From Rhynchonema sp. JSB1_4 (Eukaryota; Nematoda; Chromadorea; Monhysterida; Xyalidae): 64,000 nucleotides of DNA. The stretch lies in assembly GCA_030248065.1 (NCBI GenBank), contig JASAMV010006274.1, forward strand, positions 1 through 64,000. The letters are read 5' to 3'. The position numbers and the translations under genes were made by a program. Below the pieces are notes generated by a model that was not told the origin of the DNA, made no database searches, and saw only the letters and a list, made by a program, of their open reading frames with translations. Shown here one piece after another: positions 18,733-29,923 of the stretch (its first letter is position 1; each line of letters starts with the position of its first letter).

Positions 18733-18922
18733 AAGGCAAACTACACCAACATGAGCTCGATTTCGCAGCCGGCAGAGTAGTGAAACATTCACACATTGCT
18801 GACTTGGGAAAAGTCACACGTTGTAGAATGCAACGTGGTGCATGATGTCTTTCTCTTTATATTCGTTTTGTAAGCACCCCACCTCAGAAATCAGGCTCGC
18901 GTTGGCGTAGTTTGCCTTTACA
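18733..18922. mobile_element. Short inverted-repeat element (AAGGCAAACTACACCAAC)
   Basis: TATAAAGGCAAACTACACCA at the left and GGCGTAGTTTGCCTTTACA at the right. A single end of the same type recurs at about 19526-19556. No coding content. Confidence 0.6.
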
Positions 18923-19636
18923 CATTATTCTCGCAACAATCTTTGCGCATTGAGGTTGCTGTATTTTGTCAATCTTGGCCGACTACAAACGACAAACACA
19001 AACCTGCCATGCTGTGCACTTCTGGACCATTGTGTCTCAGCATGAATTTGAAGCAGCTAAAATGGTTTGGATTACTGTAATCACGATTGCGCAAAGGCGT
19101 GCCCTCAAAGCACCTTACCGTCTGACCAATAACATTGGTATTTCTTGCTTCAATGCAGCCCTCAAGGCAACCCAGACATACTGTAATCACGTTTTGCATG
19201 CTTTTGTGTGTCCAGCCGCCAAGCAACACACGCACACGATATCGCCTTATACTGTAGCCGGGACTTGAATTTCCCAGCAGGGACAATTCCCGTCCCGTGA
19301 GGGTGAACTTAGGTTAAATGCGGAATCCGGAACCCGAAAATAATTTGCATGGAAAAATACAAAACATTTCTGGGCTCCGAAAATATTTCCGGAAAACGAA
19401 AGAATTTACACGCATTTCCGGATTCCGATTTCCGGATTGCCCTCCCTGACCGATTTCTCATGGGACAAGAAGAAATTACCCGTTTTTGAAATTTTGACCC
19501 GGACTGGATGCAGCATATAAAAAAATGGGCTCGTGTTTGGCGTAGTTTGCCTATACGTTGGAATGTTTCATGGTATTGCAAGGCAGGCAACAGGCGAGGA
19601 GGATTCCACATTACACTATTATTTACAACCCTGTAG

Positions 19637-20174
19637 TCAGGGTTGGGCAAAAAAAGTTTTTTTAAGAAAGGTTTTTGAAAAAAATTTACTTTTTTGAAAA
19701 AAATATGTTTAAAATTTTTCGGGGGAACAAAATGTTCTAAAACGTCCAAAAATCGCCCTTTTGGGGGTTATTTTATGTCATTTTTTCTCAAGGGTCGAAA
19801 AATTTTCTTCACAAAATCTCCTTTGGGGCATGTATTTGGTACCTAACATATGCCCCAAATGATGGTATTATACCTTCCCGTGATACTTGGGGCACAGTAT
19901 GCATGTACCTACATACATGGTACTTCGATGTCATGCCCCATCAAGTCGGTCATGTATGACTGATTCAGCTGCCCGACAAGTATTTCTGCAGCTTATATTC
20001 TAAATTCCGTGTGGTTTATGAGTGAATCTTGCTAATTCACAAAAGTGACTTGTCAATTAAAGTTGCGTTTTTCGCGTTTTTGCGCGGTTTTTAGGCAAAT
20101 TTGATAAAATTTCCCCGTATCTGAGACTTTTTTTTTTAAAAAAACTGGTTTAAAAAACTTTCTCTCCAACCCTG
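19637..20174. mobile_element. Degenerate CAGGGTTGGGC hAT MITE
   Basis: Left CAGGGTTGGGCAAAAAAAG, right CTTTCTCTCCAACCCTG. The interior has A/T runs and TATGCCCCAAATGATGG-like words. No target duplication is visible, so the ends have decayed. Confidence 0.6.
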
Positions 20175-20975
20175 ATTTGACCTCTTGAGTTCGCCACAGC
20201 AATATTCTTGCAGCGTGCTAAACGTTTCACCATAAAACCCGTGATTAACACGCAAACAATGAAAAAAACGTGGCTACAGTAACCCGTTTTTTTTCAAAAG
20301 GTTCAAAGTCAGGGTGATACGGTATGGGATAGGAGTACAGAAGCATTGTTGGTTTGCCTTTAGCAGTGCGCTACTGTGTTGCGGCAGCTCTATGAGACGT
20401 TGACTGCTGCGAGTTGCAGCTGCGATTGCATGTGAAATCGCTCAGCACGTCATTTGCTTCCTTGTCAATTCAGGAAATATTGTTGGGTTCCCATAGACGA
20501 CATATATTGATCACACGATGTTTCAAATGTTTCAGTCTATGTACATAGCTAGATCCACGTTTCCTATTCTGCCAACGAATAAAGAGCCACGTTCATTTAC
20601 CGATCGATAAAATCGTGTTGTCAATGTTGCGTGTGACGTGGATATCGATAGGGTTAATTTTCTAACTGCGTGGCTTGTATCATAATGTGACGTGGTTTTC
20701 TTAATTCACTTCGATTCGACACGTTTTACAAATCAGTTTTTTTCTATTTTCAACCAAATAGCGTTTATGCGAAGTTTATCACGCATTTGCTTCAGCCTCA
20801 TTCTGCGAACATCAAATTCAATAATATCCTACCGAAACCGACAGCGACAAGAAACAAGTGTAAGATATAAACAAGATCGATACCAATCGCGACCAAAACA
20901 ACCAATTCTGACTTTTCAAGTGCACTTTCATCCCAAAAAATCAACCGATCAACAACCAAATCAATCGACATCGAC

Positions 20976-21825
20976 ATGCGATCGTGTCTGTTCGTTCCGT
21001 TGTTGCTTCTGTTGGCACACGATGTGACGATGGGTGCACAACAACATGAAGAAGGTATGGGGGAAAAGTCCGGGTGAAGCGATGTTGCAGTACGATGAGT
21101 TTGAAGGTTGAAGCTATGGACAAAAGAAAATTCTGCAATTGTTTTGAGTTGTGGGAATTGGGAAATTGGGGACAAGATTACGTTCACCATTGGCAAACAC
21201 ATTTCGGATCACACATTCAAACTGTGGTCATGCAGACATGCGGTCCTGCCACGCACGAGAAACGGAACAACAGTGCTCGAACGGTATCCCAATCCCGATC
21301 CGGACAACTTCAATCGTGATAAAATCCGGAAATCCCGATCCCGGCAATCCCGTTCGAGCACTGCTGAACAGCCGCTGCGTTGATGGTTGTGCTTGCCGTC
21401 ACTTAATGGCTTATGTTGTGTTTTTGTTCATGTAGCTCATGTTTGTGGCAGATAGTGGACTGATATACTTAATATCACAAACCACAAACACAACCAATCC
21501 CGCGCAACGTGTTTTTCAAAGGATTCAGACTGCCAGTACATAGATTACTGATGCCGACGATTACGAGTCATTTGCAAAGAGACTCTTTTAGAATTCGAAG
21601 CTCTATTTCTCTGGTTGAATCTAACTGTTTTTCGTTTTGCAGACGATCCCAACCGACCGGTGATACTTCTGACTCAACCTTCTAAGCCCCAACTGCAAGT
21701 GATCGAGTTTGACGCCAACGGCAAACCGAAGTTGATGGATGAAGAGGACATAAAGATAGCGTCGCCGAAGTACCCCTACAGTCCTGTCCTGATCTACGCC
21801 AACCACAAGTTGTACTCGATTGCAG
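20976..21825 (+). CDS. 5' exons of a secreted protein of unknown function
   Basis: Exon 1 (20976-21054) encodes MRSCLFVPLLLLLAHDVTMG, a clear signal peptide, and ends in phase 1 at a GTATGG donor. Exon 2 (21643-21825) starts after TTTTGCAG and encodes a 61-residue stretch including RPVILLTQPSKPQLQVIEF and KYPYSPVLIYANHKLYSIA. It ends in phase 1 at GTGGCA. No known family is recognised. Without the last splice the frame would end after 22 more residues at 21887. The next exon is not established: one phase-compatible candidate, 26139-26247, lies in the loop of the large palindrome; another possibility is splicing to the phase-1 exon at 30300. The product is probably secreted or membrane-anchored. 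Confidence 0.6.
21271..21363. mobile_element. 93-bp hAT MITE
   Basis: CAGTGCTCGAACGGTATCCC and the complement CCCGTTCGAGCACTG; termini nearly match the hATC-bearing copy at 12454-13218. Flanking octamers CGGAACAA and CTGAACAG agree at 6 of 8 positions. In the first intron of the secreted-protein gene. Confidence 0.7.
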
Positions 21826-22054
21826 GTGGCAATGAGAAATATGAATGTGTGTTGCGTTGGTGGGGGGATATTTTACACAGATTCTGAAGAACTGAAATCG
21901 TACCGCGCAATGCAGTTTCGTGACGGGATGAATGAATACAGTGGCGACAGCGCCTTGCTCCATTCCATTTGTTCTTTCGTTCCTTCAGCGTTTTCTCTGT
22001 TAATGCGCGTAAATATCTGGAAGAGGAACTGCCGGGGGAATTATTGATCTTGCT

Positions 22055-22457
22055 ATTGACTATATGAGAATCCATCCCCCTAATTTTCCTGCATTGACAA
22101 GCCGGATATTTGGCATTTTTTTCAAATTGAACAAGGTTTTGACAAGCACTTTGCATTCTTATCAGCGAGAAGAATGAGAAACACACGTGTGCAAAAGTTT
22201 CACCCTGAATTCTACGCAACCAAAATGGTTCGGGGTTCGGGTTACTGTAGCCACGTATTATACGCTTTATGTGTGAAATCGATACACAACACACGCACGT
22301 TGATCACTCCCGATAAATAAAGCGGGAAAAGAAAGAGAAAAGAACTCCTTGTCAAAACCTGGTTCAATTTGAAAAAATCGTAAGAAATCCCTCTTGACGA
22401 TGCAGGAAAAATAGGGGGATGGATTCTCATATAGTCATTGTGCGACCAATCGTAATC
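22055..22457. mobile_element. Palindromic TTGGTCGCACAATGAC-type MITE
   Basis: The right end reads TAGTCATTGTGCGACCAA; the left end begins TATTGACTATATGAGAATCC. Both arms continue with ATCCATCCCCCTA and TTCAAATTGAACAAGG inverted. A GTTACTGTAGCCACG module lies in the centre. The left terminus is eroded. Its right half forms the outer end of the 22346-29423 palindrome. Confidence 0.7.
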
Positions 22458-23249
22458 AATGAACAGATATAAACAAGAAGAAAAAATAAGCAACTCCTGC
22501 GAACAAATGACCCAATTAGTTTTGCTGAATATCAATTTTATTTATGTTTTTAATAACCTATGCAACCCAACACATTAAACTGGTCCGGGAGTCACCAGAC
22601 GTGGGAGCGGACAGACTTGGGCACGCCTGGGCTGAAATTTTTACTTTGTCCACATACATTATGCACACACTTGTGTGAATTGAGAAAAATGTCCCAGACA
22701 CCGAAGTTAGTGGGGATCGTGTGTGTTAATGGTGCTAATGTATGGTGAATTCCCTGTGTTTGGACACATTTACAAGTCAGAATCTATTTTTCTATTTAAA
22801 GGGGGAGACTCATTGGTAAAAGTGCGCTTTTCACGATTTCAACTTGTAGCGGGGATGCGTGCGATCAGAACGCCACCAAGATAAAATTAATCGGATGAAA
22901 ATCGGCCGAGATCGAAGCGATTGAATCGGCCCAACCGGGAACAAAAATAAGTTCGGAGCAGCTGTATTTTTGTTGCAAATCAGGCAAAAGCTCATGCATC
23001 GTTAAATTTTGAGCGAGCAGCAGATGTTGGAGAAAAGAAAACGAAAATTCTAACCTGCGGTTTTCTGTAACAGTGACGATTTCTTCCAAAAATCAGAAAT
23101 CCTTCAAAAAGGCTTATTTCGCGATTCTGAGACCAGTTCTGGAACAGGTCAATTTAGCCGTATTGATTTATTCTTGATAAAGGTGTACCGATCGATTACA
23201 TCGGTGTCCAGTCGCAGGTAGATACCGGTGGTGGACCACCTTCAGTTTA

Positions 23250-24856
23250 CCAGGTGATTCAGAAAGTTTTCGGCTGTGCCCCACCCACCCATCCTCTGCC
23301 TTAGGTTTGTGGTTCTACTCGATGTAGTTGCCCTGACTTGCCAACACACGTTCGTATCGGCCGGTCAAGGCACGCACGCCAGAGCGGTAGAACTCTTTGT
23401 TCTTGCCTTGCAAATATTCGTCGACAGCCGACCTCAGCTCATTGTCCGAGCTGAATCGCCTGCCACGCAAGGCTTTCTTCAAATCGGCAAACAGTTAGAA
23501 GTCGCTCGGGGCCAGGTCCGGTGAATAGGGTGGATGATTGATTTCGTCGAAGCCGCAGTCGCGAATGGCACGTTGCGCAACATTCGATCGATGCACTGGG
23601 GCGTTGTCGTGCAGCAGCAAAACGCCCCGGGTCAACATGCCGCGGCGTTTCTGCCTGATGGCTTCGCGTAGTTTCTGCATGAGTTCACTGTAGTAGAGTC
23701 CGGTGACTGTCTGTTTGTGCGGCAGAAAGTCCAGCAAGATCGGACCGTCTTGGTCCCAAAAAATTGTCATCATGATCTTGCCGACCGTACGGGCAGCCCG
23801 AGGTCGGTCTTGGTCGGTGAGTCCTTGTGTTTCCCTTGTTTCGATTCGGCAGCTGTAAGTGGGTCGTAGTGGTGAATCCAGCATTCATCACCGGTCACTA
23901 ATCGACCATAGAAATCATCCGGATCAGCGTTGATTAGCTGCAGATTTTCAGTTGAACAGTCGATTCGCGATGTCTTCATGTCCGGGGTCAGAATTCGGGT
24001 ACCCATTTTGGGGTCACCTTGTTCATGTGAAGATGGTCATGGATGATGGTGAAGAGGCTGCCGTGTGAAAGGCCCAAGTCCTCAGCTAATTGTTCGTATG
24101 TAATCAATCGGTCGTCGAGGATTGCTTGTTCCACTTTTCGAATCGTTTCGTCGTTCACTGCCGTTGCCGGTCGACCACTGCGCGGGTCATCTTCAATCGA
24201 CCGCCGTCCGCGCTTGAATTCACTTCTCCAATATTTGACAGTTGACAGCGATGGAGCATCGTCCTTGTATTGGTAGCACAATGACTAATGGAGAATTTAT
24301 CCAAAAGTCAAAGGATGGGCCCTGATTCAGGAACTGCCACGCTCAGCCACTGTTAACCACTCAGTTACTTGTATTTCTCACGAAACATTTTCACCAGAAA
24401 ATAACCAGAAAACAACCACGTTGCTGTCAGCTGGTGGTTGTTCTACTGGTTCATATTTTCAGATGAAAATGTTTTGTCGGACATACAAGTAGCTTAGTGG
24501 TTAAACAGCAGTTGAGCGTGGCTGAGCCTGAATCAGGGTCCATCCTTTGAATTTTGGATAAATTCTCCATTAGTCATTGTGCGACCAATAGACATTCACC
24601 AGACGTTGATGGATTTCATTGTGATCAACGCCTTCCAGCGTCAAAAATTTGATGACGGATCGATACTCACTTTTTTCCATTTTTTCTGAAAGCTCGAGTC
24701 GCGGGTAGTCAGCTCCCCTCCACAGGCGCCTATTTATAGCTTTGGTGTAACATCAGATTGCAGCCTACTTTGTAAGACGTTGCAGATCACACACAACGTG
24801 TGTTTGCGCCGAGCGCCACGGTGCGGCCACAGCCGAAATCTTTCTGAATGACCTGG
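23250..24856 (-). mobile_element. mariner element, left palindrome arm
   Basis: Terminal repeats CCAGGTGATTCAGAAAG and CTTTCTGAATGACCTGG are flanked by TA (23248-23249, 24857-24858). The minus strand encodes a broken mariner transposase: start MEKSEYRSVIKFLTLEGV near 24680, helix-turn-helix KYWRSEFKRGRRSIEDDPRS, then VTGDECWIHHYDP (first Asp), LLLHDNAPVH (second Asp) and YSPDLAPSDF (third Asp, D34D pattern). A TA-MITE interrupts it at 24270-24588, frameshifts occur near 23990 and 23850, and a stop follows SDF. Subtracting the MITE leaves ~1.29 kb, normal for mariner. Inactive. Confidence 0.93.
24270..24588. mobile_element. TA-MITE inside left mariner
   Basis: TTGGTAGCACAATGACTAAT and the complement ATTAGTCATTGTGCGACCAA, flanked by TA at 24268-24269 and 24589-24590. 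Internally palindromic around GACAGCAACGTGGTTG-type words. It splits the transposase frame after about residue 31. Confidence 0.85.
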
Positions 24857-25479
24857 TACTTTCACAATGTGGCCGATTATACGCTATCATCGAAACATTT
24901 TCACTTCGGTGTCACAGCGTATCAGCGGATCGGCCGTAAAGTAAAAATGTTTTGATGATTACAGCAATAGTCCACTGAAGGGACGCAACTAAAGGTGGTC
25001 CACCACCGGTATCTACCTGCGACTGTATACCGATGCAATCGATCGGTACACCTTTAGGAAAAGAGTAAATCAATACGGCTAAATTGATCTGTTCCGGAAC
25101 TGGTCTACAGAGATCGCAAGAGAAGAAGGTTTCATGATTTTTTGGAAGAAATCGTCTCTGTTACAGAAAACCCCAAGAATTTTCGTTTACTTTTCCCCAA
25201 CATCTCTCTCGCTTCTGATTCCTCGCTGCCGATTGCAATAATGCGCCCACCCCCCTTCCATCGCGGCCGATTTTCATCCGATTAATTTTATCTTGGTGGC
25301 GTTCTGATCGCACGCACACCAGCTACCAGTTGAAATTGTAAAGAGGGTACTTTTAGCAATGAGTCCCCCTTTAAACCTAAATGAGCACTGTAAAAACCTA
25401 AAAGTTTCGTCCAGCCATTTCAAGTTCATGTAGCTCGAGGAACTGTCAGTAAAAGTCTACATGTATTGACTTCGTGCTT

Positions 25480-26250
25480 CCAATTCCAAGCAACGCCTTG
25501 TGACGTGGCTATACTGGTTCCAGTAGTTCCTCGGATGACGTGTAAAGGCAACCTGGAAAACAACAAGCACAAAACAAAAACCCAAAAAAAAAGCCCAGCA
25601 GCGCGCCACAAAAAACAAAACACATATGCGCTGCAGTCCTTGATCTTACAGTGTTGTAAATTTCTAATTTTGTTGCCTCATGCATTTTTACAGATGCAAG
25701 GGATACTCTCGTTAGAAGTCGAGGCAGACAACAAGCTCAATACACAGTATCTGCACTATGTCTAGATCCCACAGAAACAACGATTATGGCACCCAGCATA
25801 CTCCCATGGTCGGGTCGTGGTGATTTTAACGGTAGCTATTTTTTATGCATCTGAAAAATAGCACCTTTAGAGCAACGAAAATAGAAATTTACAAAACATT
25901 TTCAAGGACCAGCGCATTTTGTCGCACAATACCATATATAATCCCCAAAACAACTTTTTTTTTAATTTTTCCAGGATGAGCCAATTTTTTTTAAAAACAA
26001 TTCTATTTCTCAAAAAAAATTTTCTTTTTAAAACCCAGCTGGCATCACCCAGTGGCTTCTATCCCCCGAAATTCCATGCAATAATGTGGAAAAAACGTTC
26101 TGCTTCGATTTCATTAAATTGAGCAGCCTTTCAATCAGGCGGCGTGATCTGCACGATTCCCTTCCAGACGGCAAGAAAGGATTGCCTTGGTGACGATGGC
26201 AACTGGAACGACCTCGAACAAGAAATTGAAGATGGGGAGATACTTGGGTA
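25480..26250. other. Palindrome loop, with a possible small exon
   Basis: Single-copy DNA between the arms. 26139-26247 is a 109-bp open stretch after TTCAATCAG and before GTAAGC, reading CTIPFQTARKDCLGDDGNW and EQEIEDGEILG. It would join in frame to the phase-1 end of the secreted-protein exon at 21825. The rest has no coding character. Confidence 0.35.
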
Positions 26251-26883
26251 AGCATGAAGTCTATACATGTAGACTTTTACTGACAGTTCCTCGAGCTACA
26301 TGAACTTGAAATGGCTGGACGAAACTTTTAGGTTTTTACAGTGCTCATTTAGGTTTAAAGGGGGACTCATTGCTAAAAGTACCCTCTTTACAATTTCAAC
26401 TGGTAGCTGGTGTGCGTGCGATCAGAACGCCACCAAGATAAAATTAATCGGATGAAAATCGGCCGAGATCGAACCGATTGAATCGGAAAGAAGAGCGAGC
26501 AGCAGATGTTGGAGAAAAGAAAACGAAAATTCTTGGGGTTTTCTGTAACAGTGACGATTTCTTCCAAAAAATCATAAAACCTTCAAAAATCTTATTTCGC
26601 GATTCTGAGACCAGTTCCGGAACAGATCAATTTAGCCGTATTGATTTATCTTTCGTAAAGGTGTACCGATCGATTCCATCGGTATACATGCTACTCGCAG
26701 GTAGATACCGGTGGTGGACCACCGGCGCCAAGCAACACAACACCAACATTTAGTTGCGTCCTTCAGTGGACCATTGTGTAATCATCAAAACATTTTTACT
26801 TCACGGCCGATCCGCTGATACGCTGTGACACCGAAGTGAAAATGTTTCGATGATAGCGTATAATCGGCCACATTGTGAAAGTA

Positions 26884-28520
26884 CCAGGTCATTCAGAAAG
26901 ATTTCGGCTGTGGCCGCACCGTGGCGCTCGGCGCAAACACACGTTGTGTGTTAGTTGTGCCAACGTTTACAAAGTAGGCTGCAACTGATGTTACACCAAA
27001 GCTATAAATAGGCGCCTGTGGAGGGGAGCTGACTACCCGCGACTCGAGCTTTCAGAAAAAATGGAAAAAAAGTGAGTATCGATCCGTCATCAAATTTTTG
27101 ACGCTGGAAGGCGTTGATCACAATGAAATCCATCAACGTCTGGTGAATGTTTATTGGTCGCACAATGACTAATGGAGAATTTATCCAAAATTCAAAGGAT
27201 GGACCCTGATTCAGGCTTCAGCCACCGCTCAACTGCTTTTTAACCACTAAGCTACTTGTATGTCTGACAAAACCTATTTTTAGTCTGAAAATATGAACCA
27301 GTAGAACAACCACCAGCTGACAGCAACGTGGTTGTTTTACTGGTTATTTTCAGGTGAAAATGTTTAGTAAGAAATACAAGTAACTGAGTGGTTAACAGTG
27401 GCTGAGCGTGGCAGTTCCTGAATCAGGGCCCATCCTTTAACTTTTGGATAAATGCTCCATTAGTCATTGTGCTACCATTTTAAGGACGATGCTCCATCGC
27501 TGTCAACTGTCAAATATTGGAGAAGTGAATTCAAGCGCGGACGGCGGTCGATTGAAGATGACCCGCGCAGTGGTCGACCGGCAACGGCAGTCAACGACGA
27601 AACGATTCGAAAAGTGGAACAAGCAATCCTCGACGACCGATTGATTACATACGAAAAAACAACTAGCTGAGGACTGGGGCCTTCACACGGCAGCCTCTTT
27701 ACCATCATCCATGACCATCTTCACATGAACAAGGTGACCCGAAAAAATGGGTACCCCGAATCCTGACCCCGGACATGAAGACATCGCCAATCGACTGTTC
27801 AACTGAAAATCTCCAGCTAATCAACGCTGATCCGGATGATTTCTATGGCCTAATTAGTGACCGGTGATGAATGCTGGATTCACCACTACGACCCACTTAC
27901 AGCTGCCGATGCGAAACAAGGGAAACACAAGGACTCACCGACCAAGGAGACCGACCTCGGGCTGCCCGTACAGGTCGGCAAGATCATGGGTGACAATTTT
28001 TGGGGACAAACACGGAACCAGATGTTTGCTGGACTTTCTGCCGCACAAACAGACAGTCACCGGACTCTGCTACAGTGGGAACTGAGTGCACAAACTACGC
28101 GAAGCCATCAGGCAGAAAACGCCGCGGCATGTTGACCCGGGGCGATTTGCTGCCGGACGCAGCATGCCCGCAGGCATTCACCGAAGTTACCGCGCAACGT
28201 GCCATTCGCGACTGCGGCTTCGACGAAATCAATCATCCACCCTATTCACCGGACCTGGCCCCGAGCGACTTCTAACTGTTTGCCGATTTGAAGAAAGCCT
28301 TGCGTGGCAGGCGATTCAGCTCGGACAATGAGCTGAGGTCGGCTGTCGACGAATATTTGCAAGGCAAGAACAAAGAGTTCTACCGCTCTGGCGTGCGTGC
28401 CTCGACCGGCCGATACGAACGTGTGTTGGCAAGTCAGGAAAACGACATCGAGTAGAACCACAAACCTAAGGCAGAGGATGGGTGGGTGGGGCACAGCCGA
28501 AAACTTTCTGAATCACCTGG
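26884..28520 (+). mobile_element. mariner element, right palindrome arm
   Basis: Inverted copy of the left mariner with TA at both edges (26882-26883, 28521-28522). The transposase reads on the plus strand but is more damaged: a TGA at codon 5 from one extra A, plus frameshifts near 27655, 27745, 27855, 27950 and 28150. TGDECWIHHYDP and YSPDLAPSDF remain legible. A TA-MITE copy occupies about 27154-27477. Inactive. Confidence 0.9.
27154..27477. mobile_element. TA-MITE inside right mariner
   Basis: Counterpart of 24270-24588 at the same transposase position, with a mutated right tip (GTGCTACCATT). Its presence in both arms shows it inserted before the inverted duplication formed. Confidence 0.8.
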
Positions 28521-29423
28521 TAAACTGAAGGCGGTCCACCACCGGTATCTCCCTGCGAGTGTACACCGATGTAATCGATCGGTACACCTTTATCAAGAAT
28601 AAATCAATACGGCTAAATTGACCTGTTCCAGAACTGGTCTCAGAATCGCGAAATAAGATTTTTGAAGGATTTATGATTTTTTTGGAAGAAATCGTCACTG
28701 TTACAGAAAACCCCAAGAATTTTCGTTTTCTTTTCTCCAACATCTGCTGCTCGCTCAAAATTTAACGATGCATGAGCTTTTGCCTGATTTGCAACAAAAA
28801 TACAGCTGCTCCGAACTTATTTTTGTTCCCGGTTGGGCCGATTCAATCGCTTCGATCCCGGCCGATTTTCATCCGATTAATTTTATCTTGGTGGGGTTCT
28901 GATCGCACGCATCCGCCCCGCTACAAGTTGAAATCGTGAAAAGGGCACTTTTACCAATGAGTCTCCCCCTTTAAATAGAAAAATAGATTGTGACTTGTAA
29001 ATGTGTCCAAACACAGGGAATTCACCATACATTAGCGCCATTGACACGCACGATCCCCACTAACTTCGGTGTCCGGGACATTTTTTCTCAAATCACACAA
29101 GTGTGTACATAATGCATGTGCACAAAGTAAAAATTTCAGCCCAGGCGTGCCCAAGTCTGTCCGCTCCCACGTCTGGTGACTCCCGGACCAGTTTAATGCG
29201 TTGGGTTGCATAGGTTATTAAAAACATAAATAAAATTGAAATTCAGCAAAACTAATAGGGTCATTTGTTAGCAGGAGTTGCTTATTTTTCTTCTTGTTTA
29301 TATCTGTTCATTGATTACGATTGGTCGCACAATGACTATATGAGAATCATTCTCTTATTTTTCCTGCATCGTCAAGAGGGATTTCTTACGATTTTTTCAA
29401 ATTGAACCAGGTTTTGGCAAGGA

Positions 29424-29923
29424 ACGTCTTCTTTCCAACGGACAAATTGTGTAAGAGCGACAAGTGGCTGGGACTGGTTTTTTCAGATTGAACACATCGC
29501 TAACATTGTCAAATGCTACATATGACAATTGCGTTTCTAGGAACGTTTAGATGAATTCGAGAACGGTTTGAACTGACGTGATGTGGGATAAAAGTAGAAA
29601 AGCAACCACTTTGTAACGGGTTTTGTTCAGATTATTATTAATAACCTTTGGATAAATTTTTGGAAAGCAGGAGTGCTCTATTCTGCGGTGGGGCTGTGCA
29701 AGGAAAACTCTGGTAGAAAAAAGGGACAGGTGATGGCAACAAAAAAATCAAATAAATAAGCATAGTTTCAAGGGGCAAAAAGCAAGCAGTCCAGTTCCAA
29801 TGCGCTTCGATCGATAATTTCTGCCTTATCCCACAAAGAATAATAATCATTCGATTTATTTTTAGTGACCAAAACCGTGAAACAACAAGAAAGTCGCATT
29901 TACTAAAATCCGTTTTCATCATC
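29424..29923. other. Short gene-free stretch before the PAN-like gene
   Basis: A/T-rich DNA with no repeat ends recognised. It should hold the promoter and 5' leader of the gene starting at 29924; no motif stands out. Confidence 0.3.

Larger units (their letters stand above)
22346..29423. repeat. ~7-kb imperfect palindrome of nested transposons
   Basis: 22346-25479 is repeated in inverted orientation at 26251-29423 around a ~770-bp loop. Each arm has the same order: MITE end, ~335-bp unique segment, a ~2.6-kb element with ~400-bp terminal inverted repeats (22796-25375 and 26353-28974), a mariner inside that, and a TA-MITE inside the mariner. The arms differ by scattered substitutions and small indels. 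Defects common to both arms, such as a stop after PDLAPSDF and the MITE insertion, predate the duplication. Confidence 0.9.

Noticed and set aside
23495..28275. Functional mariner transposase
   Set aside because: Both copies carry frameshifts, a MITE insertion and a shared stop after the third catalytic Asp motif.
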